Assembly: GCA_905339215.1 (NCBI GenBank)
Contig: CAJPFN010000088.1
Coordinates: 1 to 41,355 of the forward strand
Origin: Rhizobiaceae bacterium
GTDB lineage: Bacteria; Pseudomonadota; Alphaproteobacteria; Rhizobiales; Rhizobiaceae
Reading direction: 5' to 3'
DNA length: 41,355 nucleotides
Positions within the stretch are counted from its first letter, which is position 1. Each line of letters starts with the position of its first letter. Positions 25,345 through 32,882 of this stretch are shown here, piece after piece. The notes under the pieces were generated by a model. That model searched no databases, was not told where the DNA came from, and saw nothing but the letters and a program-made list of their open reading frames with translations. The position numbers and the translations under genes are program-made.

Positions 25345-26049
25345 CTACGATCCCTTCAGGTATTCCTCGATCGGCTGCGCGTATGAGCTGGCGCCGGCTT
25401 TTCGCTGCTTGGCGATATAGCCGGCAAAATATTGCCAGAAGGAGGCGGCATAGTCGCGGAAATATGCGTCGGCGATGCGTTGCGAGCAGATATTGCCCTC
25501 GACGCAGAATGCGACTCTGTTGAGGAAATAGACGACGCGATCGAACTGACCGCTGAATTCGGCGAGAGGCATCGTCCCGCCGCTGGCGGTCATCGCCTCG
25601 AGCCCGATGCGGTCGTAGTAGACCGCCAACTCCTTCTCAGAGGGGTTGGCACCGAGCAGGCTGGCATATTGCTCGTTGAGTTCGGAAAGCCGCTGCTTCA
25701 CCGCCCGCTGCGCATCCTGGTACTCCTGCTTCTCCCAAAGCTCGACGAGCTCCAGCGTGCGCTGAACGCGCGTCTGCTCGCGGTTGCCGAGGTACTGGTA
25801 GATCGTGAAGGCCGCGCCAAGGATGATGGTGAAGCGGACGATGAGCCCGCTCCAGGCATAGAGCCACATGCGCCAGTCGCGTTCCGTAAAGGGATTGGAT
25901 TCCTTCTTGATCTCGTGGTTGCTCGGCCACGGGAAGCCTTCCGTGGTTTCGGGGAGCTGGGTCTTCTTCCTGGCCGGCGGCGCACTCGCGGCAGCGGTCG
26001 GCGGCGCGGCCCCGGCGGACGGTTCGGCGGGACGCGCGGGCTTCTTCAT
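25345..26049 (-). CDS. single-pass membrane protein of unknown function
   Basis: A 234-residue protein whose ATG 26049 overlaps the TGA of the gene before it and whose stop is 2 bases before the WD40-caspase start, so it is tightly embedded in the operon. Residues 1-30 are Ala/Pro-rich and disordered; one transmembrane helix lies at ~63-87 (LYAWSGLIVRFTIILGAAF). A helical C-terminal domain follows (RTLELVELWEKQEYQDAQRAVKQRL, FDRVVYFLNRVAFCV). That domain recalls DUF4760-type four-helix proteins, a match made only from memory. It may tether or signal to the exported caspases. The topology is ambiguous from charge. Confidence 0.85.
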   Translation of the reverse strand: MKKPARPAEPSAGAAPPTAAASAPPARKKTQLPETTEGFPWPSNHEIKKESNPFTERDWRMWLYAWSGLIVRFTIILGAAFTIYQYLGNREQTRVQRTLELVELWEKQEYQDAQRAVKQRLSELNEQYASLLGANPSEKELAVYYDRIGLEAMTASGGTMPLAEFSGQFDRVVYFLNRVAFCVEGNICSQRIADAYFRDYAASFWQYFAGYIAKQRKAGASSYAQPIEEYLKGS

Positions 26050-26438
26050 TGACAGCTTTCCAGGTCGATCTTGGCCGAAGGATCGAGCACAAGGCCGGGC
26101 TCTTCAAGCTTCTTCTTCAGACAGGCGAGCTGCGCCGGGGAGACCATGAACTGCAGGTTCGGCTCCTCGATCGTCACACCCGGAGGCGGCAGAGCCTCGA
26201 CCACGCCCCGCGATTCGGGGCACTCCGACAGATCGACGACGATGGCGCCCTTGCCTGCGTTCTGGAGTTCCTGGTATTTCGCCAGGAAGCAGGCGGCCAG
26301 GTCGGAGTTGGTAACGATCACCTTGTCGCACAGGCCGCAGCTTTCCTGCGCCGCCGCCGCCGTCACCATGAGGAAGGCCGAGGCGGCCGCCAGGGATACT
26401 CCCTTCAATCGCGCAGCCCTCGAATTCACGTTCTTCAC
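26046..26438 (-). CDS. small exported Cys-containing protein of unknown function
   Basis: A 130-residue protein starting at GTG 26438 with GGGG about 8 bases upstream. A signal peptide (~30 residues) ends AAAAQ, giving a mature protein of ~100 residues with six cysteines: the CGLC pair (CxxC) right after cleavage, AACFLAKY, SECPES, LACLKKK and a penultimate ESC. No family recognised. The cysteines suggest disulphides in the periplasm. The gene lies 97 bases downstream of the first caspase gene, and its stop overlaps the membrane-protein start. A chaperone, inhibitor or regulatory partner of the neighbouring exported proteins is possible but unproven. Confidence 0.8.
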   Translation of the reverse strand: MKNVNSRAARLKGVSLAAASAFLMVTAAAAQESCGLCDKVIVTNSDLAACFLAKYQELQNAGKGAIVVDLSECPESRGVVEALPPPGVTIEEPNLQFMVSPAQLACLKKKLEEPGLVLDPSAKIDLESCQ

Positions 26439-26534
26439 CGCAGTACCCCAAAGCCCTGTTTTCCGGCACGCCGGTGCCGGCCGGAACGGAACGATATTGC
26501 ACGCCGCCGGCGCGGCGCGCCAGATCAGCCGCCG

Positions 26535-28733
26535 TCAGCTCTGGCGTGGCACGGTCTCCATCGGGAAGATCAGCACGCCGCCCTTCGGCCCGCCCTTGTC
26601 GCCGAGCTTCATCGCCGAGCGCGTGGCGGGCGCCATGCCGATGTCGTCGAGCATGTTCCACAAGCCCGTCTCGCCCGCCGCCGAACGCGTCGCCGGCGGA
26701 ACGCCGCCCTGCTCGAGGAACTTCAGGTCTTCGATTTCCGAAAGCGGTGGCGCCTCGGTCAGCACGGCGATCATCCGTTCCATGCCGTAGCTCGAATCGG
26801 TGAACGCCAGCAAACCCTCTTCCACCGACGCGCCGGCGACCAGCCGCTGTGCGTCGATGTGGGTAATGGAATAGTCCGAGCCGACATAGAGGATGTTGAT
26901 GTCGACCAGCTTCGTCGAGAGATTCTGGGCCTTGATGTGCACCTCGTCGCCGGGGCTGACGATCGGCACCGTCGCCGGCACCAAGGGCTCGAACGTGTCG
27001 GTGTCCATGCGCCGGATCAGGAACTCGACGCTGACCTGATCCGGCTTGTAGTCGTTGGCCGCCGCGAGCCGCGACAGCGCAGTCGCCCGGTAGATCGTGG
27101 TGAGGTTGGCCGCGGTCGCGTCCTTCAGCTTCGCCGGGTTGGCGACATCGATCGCCACCAGCGGCGGCCTGGCGCCATTGGAAACGGTCAGTTCGCCCGA
27201 GGGCGGCAGGAAGAACAGCGCCGGCGCATCGGCGATGCCGGCGGTCGCGCTGGGCATCGCGCTCTCGCGCAGGACCGCGAAGCGAAGGTCCGCTTCCTGG
27301 CCCGGTTCGACCAGCTGCATGGCAAAGCGCTTGTCTGTCTGTGCCTCGAGTTCGGTCAGCATCGCATTGACCAGCGCCACCTCGTCATCGAGGCCTTCCG
27401 ACGCCGCCGGCCGGGCGACGACCAGCCTGTAGTCGACCGCGAGTTCTGCGAGACGCGCATAGGCGTTGGCCGGCAGGTCAGCGAGCTTCACCGCCGGCTT
27501 GCCGTCGAATTCAACGGGCTTCACCGTGCTGGTCAGGTTTTTCGCCGAGACGATCTCGACGAAGCCGATCGTCTCGGCCAGTTCGGAGGTCGGTGAGGGC
27601 AGGACCGCGAGCTTTGTCCCGGGCGTCAGGCGGTGCAGCCGTCCGGCCTCGATGCCGGCGGCATTGTCCTTCACGTCGAGCTTCCACTGCATCACCGTGT
27701 CAAGCTTCTCGGAGCCGAACACACGCGCGTCGAGTTCGCCCTCGAACAGCGGCGTCGGCCGCTGGCGGGAATCGGCCGCATACTGCTGCAGGACGGCATG
27801 GCCGAGCTGGCGGTAGGTGATGTTCGGGTTCTCGGCGAGCTTGGAGAAGATCGTATAGGTGAATAGCCCATACTTCACCGCGTCCTCGGCGCCCTTGGGA
27901 AGCGGCATTTCCGGCGTCGTCTCGATGGTCTGCGCCGCATAGAAGGCGACCAGCCCGCCCTTGGCGATCGACTGGCCGCCACTCGGCGTTTCGAGGTTGA
28001 AGGCGGTCGTCCTCTCCTGCTCGGCGCCGACCCCGCGGGTGCCCTCGGCCGCCGCGGCCGCGATCATTTCGGAGTCCGGAATGCCCAGGTCCTGGAACTC
28101 GACCTTGCGCTCGGCGACAGCGTCCTCGCCGACGGGTGCGGCGCGTGTCGCGGTTCCGGAATGACAGCAGTCGAAGATCGTCCAGACGAAGGCGCCCTTG
28201 GCGCGGATGGCGTCGAGTGCGGCGCCGATATCGTCATCGACGAGCGCGTTGGGAACGCCCTTCTCGCGGTTCTCCCACTTGCCCGTGTCGGCCGGCAGGA
28301 AGATCTCGTCGAGCCCGTCGCTCTCGTTGCCCGCCTGGGTCTGCGGCTGCTGGGCGCCGTGGCCGGACAGGTGCAGGTAGACGAAGTCGTCGCGTTTAAG
28401 GTCCGGATTGTCGGCGATCGCCTTCAGCGCGGCGAGGATGTTCGCATGGGTCGGCGAACCCGCTGCGCCGTCAACGCCGTCGGCGAGCAGCGTCACGTTC
28501 TCCGGCTTGAAGGTCACCGGGGCGGATTTGGTCAGGAAGTCGCGGACCAGCACCGCGTCGTGGTTGGGGCCGACCAGCGACACCTTCGGCGGCAGGTTCG
28601 GATAGGCCGTGCAGGCGATCAGCAGCGCGTGGTAGGTGCGGTCGGCCGCGGCTGCCGGAAACGCGCGCAACGCGCCGGCGGCACCCAGCGCCGTCGCGCC
28701 GAGCAGCACGACGCGTCTGTTCATGGTCAGCAT
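26535..28733 (-). CDS. exported caspase-like protease with C-terminal DUF4384-like domain
   Basis: A 732-residue protein. ATG 28733 has GGGAGA just upstream; ATG 28724 (MNRRVVLLG) is possible. The signal (MNRRVVLLGATALGAAGAL to FPAAAA) has twin arginines but lacks the full Tat consensus, so Tat or Sec export is undecided. The Peptidase_C14 domain covers ~30-345: LLIACTAYPNLPP, catalytic His 125 (LSGHGAQ) and Cys 190 in FDCCHSG, the metacaspase-like form, with the acidic loop ESDGLDEIFLP between. The C-terminal half has a stretch around residues 560-690 (EFLIRRMDTD, DEVHIKAQNLS, YSITHI) resembling DUF4384, common in bacterial caspase-like proteins. It is the first gene of the five-gene operon, divergent from the Zur-like regulator. 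Confidence 0.9.
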   Translation of the reverse strand: MLTMNRRVVLLGATALGAAGALRAFPAAAADRTYHALLIACTAYPNLPPKVSLVGPNHDAVLVRDFLTKSAPVTFKPENVTLLADGVDGAAGSPTHANILAALKAIADNPDLKRDDFVYLHLSGHGAQQPQTQAGNESDGLDEIFLPADTGKWENREKGVPNALVDDDIGAALDAIRAKGAFVWTIFDCCHSGTATRAAPVGEDAVAERKVEFQDLGIPDSEMIAAAAAEGTRGVGAEQERTTAFNLETPSGGQSIAKGGLVAFYAAQTIETTPEMPLPKGAEDAVKYGLFTYTIFSKLAENPNITYRQLGHAVLQQYAADSRQRPTPLFEGELDARVFGSEKLDTVMQWKLDVKDNAAGIEAGRLHRLTPGTKLAVLPSPTSELAETIGFVEIVSAKNLTSTVKPVEFDGKPAVKLADLPANAYARLAELAVDYRLVVARPAASEGLDDEVALVNAMLTELEAQTDKRFAMQLVEPGQEADLRFAVLRESAMPSATAGIADAPALFFLPPSGELTVSNGARPPLVAIDVANPAKLKDATAANLTTIYRATALSRLAAANDYKPDQVSVEFLIRRMDTDTFEPLVPATVPIVSPGDEVHIKAQNLSTKLVDINILYVGSDYSITHIDAQRLVAGASVEEGLLAFTDSSYGMERMIAVLTEAPPLSEIEDLKFLEQGGVPPATRSAAGETGLWNMLDDIGMAPATRSAMKLGDKGGPKGGVLIFPMETVPRQS

Positions 28734-29101
28734 ATCGGTTCTCCCAAGCCCGTTCTTCTTTCCCGTGCGTCAATTGTGTCGGCGAACAATAGGGCAGTAT
28801 TTTGAATGCGCATATGGACTTCAACCCCCTTCGGTCGCCTCGGCCGCCAATCAGCGAAAAGTGAGAATTCGCTACTGGAATCATGAAGATGGGAAACGTC
28901 GCTGGATCGCGTCGCCGGTGGCTCGGAAAGGCGGCCGCGAAGGGGATGAACAGGCGGTTCAGCCGGCGTTCAGCCCAGTGTGGCCGCCCCGCCATAATTT
29001 GCTTTTCGCCGCGGCGTGAACGGGGCCGCGGAATCCCTATCTGATGACAAGTCCGCCGCGCCGTGCCAAACCTCAAGCCGCGGGCGGGAAGCGAAGACGT
29101 C
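28734..29101. promoter_or_regulatory. 368-base divergent intergenic region
   Basis: No gene is seen between the caspase operon (minus) and the Zur-like regulator (plus). The stretch 28780-28880 is relatively AT-rich (GGGCAGTATTTTGAATGCG), as expected for promoters. No Zur-box-like palindrome or clear hairpin was noticed. GTG 29063 would extend the regulator into this region but has no ribosome-binding site. Confidence 0.45.
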
Positions 29102-29512
29102 ATGACGGCAAGGGCAGAACTCACCAAAAACCAGTTGCGCGTGCTGGAAAGGCTGGAGGCGGCGACCGGGCCGCTCAGCGCATACACGCTGCTCGACCAG
29201 CTGCGGGAATACGGTTTCCGCGCGCCGCTCCAGGTCTACCGGGCCCTCGACACGCTGATCAAAGCCGGCTTCGTCCATCGCCTGGAGAGCCTGAATGCCT
29301 TCGTCGCCTGCTCCGACGACCATGGCCACGCCCATCCGCACCGCATGACAGCCTTCGCCATCTGCGACCAGTGCGGCCAGGTCGCCGAGTTCTCCGACCC
29401 GCTGGTCGGCGAGCGGCTCGACGCCTGGGTCGCCTCGACTGGTTTCGTCACCAAGAAGGCCGTGCTCGAATTCCGTGGCACCTGCGCGAAATGCGCGGCC
29501 AAGGCCGGCTGA
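29102..29512 (+). CDS. zur: Fur-family zinc uptake regulator (Zur-like)
   Basis: A 136-residue winged-helix repressor that, with zinc bound, normally shuts off zinc uptake genes. The N-terminal DNA-binding domain holds APLQVYRALDTLIKAGFVHRLES (41-63), the conserved Fur recognition region. The zinc features look like Zur rather than Fur: C70, a His-rich loop HGHAHPH (74-80), CDQCG (C88, C91) followed by a second pair C128/C131 for the structural site. ATG 29102 with GGAAGCGA upstream gives the usual Zur length; GTG 29063 is an unlikely longer start. No zinc transporter or metal gene is adjacent, so its targets are elsewhere, unless it also controls the divergent caspase operon, for which there is no site evidence. 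Confidence 0.85.
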   Translation: MTARAELTKNQLRVLERLEAATGPLSAYTLLDQLREYGFRAPLQVYRALDTLIKAGFVHRLESLNAFVACSDDHGHAHPHRMTAFAICDQCGQVAEFSDPLVGERLDAWVASTGFVTKKAVLEFRGTCAKCAAKAG

Positions 29513-29575
29513 CGTCCCGCGCCGTCAGGTCTCCTCGCAACGCATGAGCCGGACCTTTCGCCGGAGCCGGATCCC

Positions 29576-32566
29576 TTAGTGCGCCTCGTCCCAGTTGTCG
29601 GCGGCGCGCGCGTCGACTTTCAGCGGCACCGACATCGCCACCGCCGGCATCGCCGCGTTCTCCATCACGTGCTGCACCACTGGCAGCGTGCGTTCGACCT
29701 CGTCCTCGACCGTCTCGAAGATCAGCTCGTCGTGGACCTGCAAGAGCATGCGCGCCGAGAGGCCCTCGGCGGCCAGCGCCGGCTCCATGCGCACCATGGC
29801 GCGGCGGATGATGTCGGCGGCCGTGCCCTGGAGGCGTGCGTTGATCGCGGCGCGCTCGTTGAAGGCGCGCACCGAAGGGTTGGACGAGCGGATTTCGGGA
29901 TAGTGCGCCCGGCGACCGAAGATGGTCTCGACATAGCCGTGCCCGCGGGCGAACGCCTTGGTCGTGTCCATGTAGTCGCGGATGCCGGGGAAGCGCTCGA
30001 AATAGCGCTTGATGTATTCGCCCGCCTCCTCGCGCGGGATCGACAGCTGGTTGGCCAGGCCGAAGGCCGAGATGCCGTAGATGATGCCGAAATTGATCGC
30101 CTTGGCGCGGCGGCGGATCTCCGACGGCATGCCTTCCACCGGCACGCCGAACATTTCAGACGCCGTCAGTGCGTGGATATCGACGCCGTCGGCGAAGGCC
30201 TGTTTCAGCTGCGGGATGTCGGCGACGTGGGCGAGTACGCGCAGCTCGATCTGGCTGTAGTCGGCCGAGACCAGCTTGTGGCCTTTCTCGGCGACGAAGG
30301 CGGTCCGGATCTTGCGGCCTTCCGCCGTGCGCACCGGGATGTTCTGCAGGTTCGGCTCCGACGACGACAGCCGCCCGGTCGTCGTCGCCGCCAGCGCGTA
30401 GGAGGTGTGCACCCTTTTCGTCTCGGGATGGATGTATCCGGGCAGCGCGTCAGTATAGGTCGACTTCAGCTTGGTCAGCTGGCGCCAGTCGACGATCTTG
30501 CGCGGCAGCTCGTGGCCTTCCGCGGCAAGGTCTTCCAGCAGTTGCGCCGAGGTCGACCACTGGCCGGTCTTGGTCTTCGAGCCGCCGGGCAGGCCCATCC
30601 TGCCGAACAATATGTCGCCGAGCTGCTTCGGTGAGCCGATATTGATGCGTTCGCCGATCAGCGCGTAGATCTCGTCCTCGATCCGCGCCGCTCCCTGGGC
30701 GAGTTCTCCCGAAAGACGCGACAGGATCTGCCTGTCGACCGATATGCCGCGCTGCTCCATGTGTGAAAGAACCGGCACCAGCGGCCGTTCCAGCCGCTCG
30801 TAGACCGACACCAGCCCCTGCGCTGCCAGCCGCGGTTTCAAGACCTGCCACAGCCTGAGCGTCACGTCGGCGTCCTCCGCCGCGTAGCGGGTGGCGCGGT
30901 CGAGCTCGACGAAGTCGAAGGTGGTCGCCGCCTTGCCCGAGCCGGCGACGTCCTTGTAGTGGATCGTCTTGTGGCCGAGCCACTTCTCCGACAGGAAGTC
31001 CATGCCGTGGCCGCCGGGATTGCCGGCGTCGAGCACGTAGGAGATCAGCATCGTGTCGTCGTAGGGCGCGACGTCGATGCCGTGGCGGTTCATCACCACC
31101 AGGTCGTATTTCAGGTTCTGCGCGATCTTCAGCACCGCGTCGTGCTCGAGTAGCGGCTTCAGCACTGCCAGCGCGTCGCGGATCGGGATCTGGCCCTCTA
31201 CCAGCCCGCCGCCGAGCAGGTCGCCGCGGCCGCTCTTGTGGCTGAGCGGCACATAGCAGGCGCGGCCCGGCCGGATCGCCAGCGACACGCCGCAGAGCTC
31301 GGCCTGCATCGGATCGAGCGAGGTGGTCTCGGTGTCGAAGGCGACGATCCCCTCCTCGATCGCCTCGGCGACCCAGGCCTCGAGAGTCGGCAGGTCGCGG
31401 ATGCAGTGATAGGCGTCGACGTCGATCTTCGCCGCGACCGCCGCCTCGGCGCGGCGGGCGGCGAGTGCGGCTGGCGTTCCCTCCCCCTTGACGGGAGGGT
31501 GGCCCGGAGGGCCGGGTGGGGTCGCCCCGGCTGACGGCGCGCTCGCGGTGCCGGCGCCTGTCTCGCCCGACCCCGCTCGCCCTTCGAGGGGGAGGGAAGC
31601 CGTGCCCATGTCCGGACCGTGCGCAGTAGCACCCCACTCGACCTTGACCTCGGCCGGCTCGACGTCGGCAATTTCGACGCCCGACGCCTCCGCCACGCGC
31701 CGCGTCAGCGTGGAAAACTCCATCGCCTTGAGGAAGGCGATCAGCTTCGGCCCATTCGGCGGCCTCAACTCGAACTCGTCGATCCCTTCCGCCACCGGCA
31801 CGTCGTTCTTCAGCCGCACGAGGTCGCGCGAGATGCGCGCCTTGTCGGCGTTGTCGATGATCGCCTGGCGGCGCTTGTCCTGCTTGATCTCGCCGGCACG
31901 GGCGAGCAGCGTGTCGAGGTCGCCGAACTGCTCGAGCAGCAGCGCCGCCGTCTTCGGCCCGATGCCCGGCACGCCGGGCACATTGTCGATCGAATCGCCG
32001 GTCAGCGCTTGCAGGTCGATCATCTTCTCCGGCGGCACGCCCCATTTCTCGACGACCTCGGGAATGTTGATCTCGCGATCCTTCATCGGGTCGTACATCC
32101 TGACCGTCGGCCCGACGAGCTGCATCAGGTCCTTGTCGGATGACACGATGGTGGTGTCGCCGCCGGCCTCGCTGGCGAGCCGCGCATAGGTCGCGATCAG
32201 ATCGTCGGCCTCGAAACCCTCCATCTCGATGCAGGGCAGGTCGAAGGCCCGCGTCGCCTGGCGGATCAGGCCGAATTGCGGGATGAGATCCTCCGGCGGC
32301 GGCGCGCGGTTGGCCTTGTATTCGGGATAGAGTTCGTTGCGGAACGTCTTCGCCGAATAGTCGAAGATGACGGCGAAATGCGTCGGCGTGATGCCGACGT
32401 CGGTGTCGCGCGCGTCGCGGATCAGCTTCCACACCATGTTGCAGAAGCCGAGTACGGCGCTGGTCGGCAGGCCGTCGGACTTGCGGTTGAGCGGCGGCAG
32501 CGCGTGGTAGGCGCGGAAGATGTAGCCGGAGCCGTCGACGAGGAAGAGGTGGTCGCCCTTTTTCAT
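29576..32566 (-). CDS. polA: DNA polymerase I
   Basis: A 996-residue repair and Okazaki-fragment-processing polymerase. The N-terminal 5'-3' exonuclease (1-~290) starts LFLVDGSGYIFRAYHALPP and includes the H3TH region GVPGIGPKTAALLL. The 3'-5' proofreading domain (~385-580) is intact: FDTETTSLDP, NLKYD and YAAEDADVTLRL. The polymerase domain (~610-996) has motif A SADYSQIELRVLAH, motif B RRRAKAINFGIIYGIS and motif C LQVHDELIFE. Residues ~323-363, in the linker between the two nuclease domains, are encoded by an inserted palindromic element, which partly explains the length. Start ATG 32566 has no clear Shine-Dalgarno sequence. The gene is divergent from the sRNA and lipid kinase. Confidence 0.97.
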   Translation of the reverse strand: MKKGDHLFLVDGSGYIFRAYHALPPLNRKSDGLPTSAVLGFCNMVWKLIRDARDTDVGITPTHFAVIFDYSAKTFRNELYPEYKANRAPPPEDLIPQFGLIRQATRAFDLPCIEMEGFEADDLIATYARLASEAGGDTTIVSSDKDLMQLVGPTVRMYDPMKDREINIPEVVEKWGVPPEKMIDLQALTGDSIDNVPGVPGIGPKTAALLLEQFGDLDTLLARAGEIKQDKRRQAIIDNADKARISRDLVRLKNDVPVAEGIDEFELRPPNGPKLIAFLKAMEFSTLTRRVAEASGVEIADVEPAEVKVEWGATAHGPDMGTASLPLEGRAGSGETGAGTASAPSAGATPPGPPGHPPVKGEGTPAALAARRAEAAVAAKIDVDAYHCIRDLPTLEAWVAEAIEEGIVAFDTETTSLDPMQAELCGVSLAIRPGRACYVPLSHKSGRGDLLGGGLVEGQIPIRDALAVLKPLLEHDAVLKIAQNLKYDLVVMNRHGIDVAPYDDTMLISYVLDAGNPGGHGMDFLSEKWLGHKTIHYKDVAGSGKAATTFDFVELDRATRYAAEDADVTLRLWQVLKPRLAAQGLVSVYERLERPLVPVLSHMEQRGISVDRQILSRLSGELAQGAARIEDEIYALIGERINIGSPKQLGDILFGRMGLPGGSKTKTGQWSTSAQLLEDLAAEGHELPRKIVDWRQLTKLKSTYTDALPGYIHPETKRVHTSYALAATTTGRLSSSEPNLQNIPVRTAEGRKIRTAFVAEKGHKLVSADYSQIELRVLAHVADIPQLKQAFADGVDIHALTASEMFGVPVEGMPSEIRRRAKAINFGIIYGISAFGLANQLSIPREEAGEYIKRYFERFPGIRDYMDTTKAFARGHGYVETIFGRRAHYPEIRSSNPSVRAFNERAAINARLQGTAADIIRRAMVRMEPALAAEGLSARMLLQVHDELIFETVEDEVERTLPVVQHVMENAAMPAVAMSVPLKVDARAADNWDEAH
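31478..31598. repeat. palindromic repeat inserted in frame in polA
   Basis: About 121 bases with matching inverted ends (TCCCTCCCCCTT at 31478-31489 against GAGGGGGAGGGA near 31586-31597) and an inner inverted pair GGGGTCG / CGACCCC. The left arm holds two small hairpins (CCCTCCC...GGGAGGG and GGCCCGGAGGGCC). This layout is like the palindromic repeats common between genes in rhizobia. Here it lies inside polA, keeps the frame and adds about 40 Gly/Pro/Ala-rich residues, comparable to Rickettsia palindromic elements within genes. Confidence 0.75.
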
Positions 32567-32695
32567 GGCGACAACGGGTAGCGCGGGGGCGAAAGCCTGT
32601 CCACGGCAAAGCGGCGGCCTCTGTCAGCAGAGAAGCTGGTCGGCAGAAATGGTCGCGCAATCACGCCTATGTTACGAACTTGTAATCTTGGCGCC

Positions 32696-32724
32696 CTTGA
32701 ATCGCCCATTTCCGGGGACCAAAT
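32696..32724 (+). promoter_or_regulatory. putative heat-shock-type (RpoH) promoter
   Basis: CTTGAA at 32696-32701 and CCAAAT at 32719-32724 are separated by 17 bases, close to alphaproteobacterial RpoH promoters (CTTGAA, CCATAT). Transcription would start near 32731 and give an RNA of about 148 bases ending at the terminator at 32878. Confidence 0.45.
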
Positions 32725-32755
32725 GACGGTCATCGGCGGTTTTTTCGCCGGTTCC

Positions 32756-32780
32756 GGAACAAAGGCCCGTCCCCCGCCTT
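32756..32780 (+). promoter_or_regulatory. putative general-stress (EcfG/RpoE2) promoter
   Basis: GGAAC at 32756-32760, an 18-base spacer and TT at 32779-32780 fit the GGAAC-N18/19-TT consensus of the alphaproteobacterial general stress sigma factor. The start would be near 32787, just before the first sRNA hairpin. Confidence 0.5.
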
Positions 32781-32786
32781 CTCCGG

Positions 32787-32878
32787 AAAGTGCGGCAGCC
32801 TCATCCCCCTCTCCGGGCTGCCGCATCGTTTCGAGTAAAGCCGCCGTGGTCCCCCCTCCACCACGGCGGCATTTTTTT
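32787..32878 (+). ncRNA. candidate trans-acting sRNA, EcpR1/alpha-r7-like
   Basis: About 92 bases containing two hairpins: a 10-bp stem (32791-32800 with 32816-32825) with loop TCATCCCCCTCTCCG, and the terminator hairpin with loop CCCCCCTCC. C-rich pyrimidine loops that can pair with Shine-Dalgarno sequences are typical of rhizobial stress sRNAs. As I recall, the alpha-r7 family (EcpR1 in Sinorhizobium, which represses dnaA and gcrA) sits next to polA and is stress-induced; the position here, divergent from polA and behind stress-type promoters, agrees. Homology is inferred from structure and position, not alignment. The 5' end is approximate, and a longer form from ~32731 is possible. Confidence 0.65.
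32840..32878 (+). terminator. intrinsic terminator of the sRNA
   Basis: A perfect 11-bp stem (GCCGCCGTGGT at 32840-32850 with ACCACGGCGGC at 32860-32870), a 9-base loop, then A and seven T (32872-32878). It ends only 4 bases before the GTG of the lipid kinase. Confidence 0.9.
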
Positions 32879-32882
32879 GGGT

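Noticed and set aside
23720-25420. A 566-residue plus-strand open frame opposite the WD40-caspase gene
   Set aside because: Composition is typical of antisense reading in high-GC DNA, with no family features; the minus-strand protein has regular WD40 repeats.
14746-28733. Reading the caspase and trypsin genes as a phage-defence (abortive infection) cassette
   Set aside because: Bacterial defence caspases and trypsins are normally cytoplasmic and linked to NTPase, TPR or effector-associated domains. Here almost every product has a signal peptide, and no such sensor NTPase or nuclease is present.
32790-32882. N-terminal extension of the lipid kinase from GTG 32790
   Set aside because: It would translate through two perfect hairpins and an intrinsic terminator, and the added residues have no resemblance to the kinase family.
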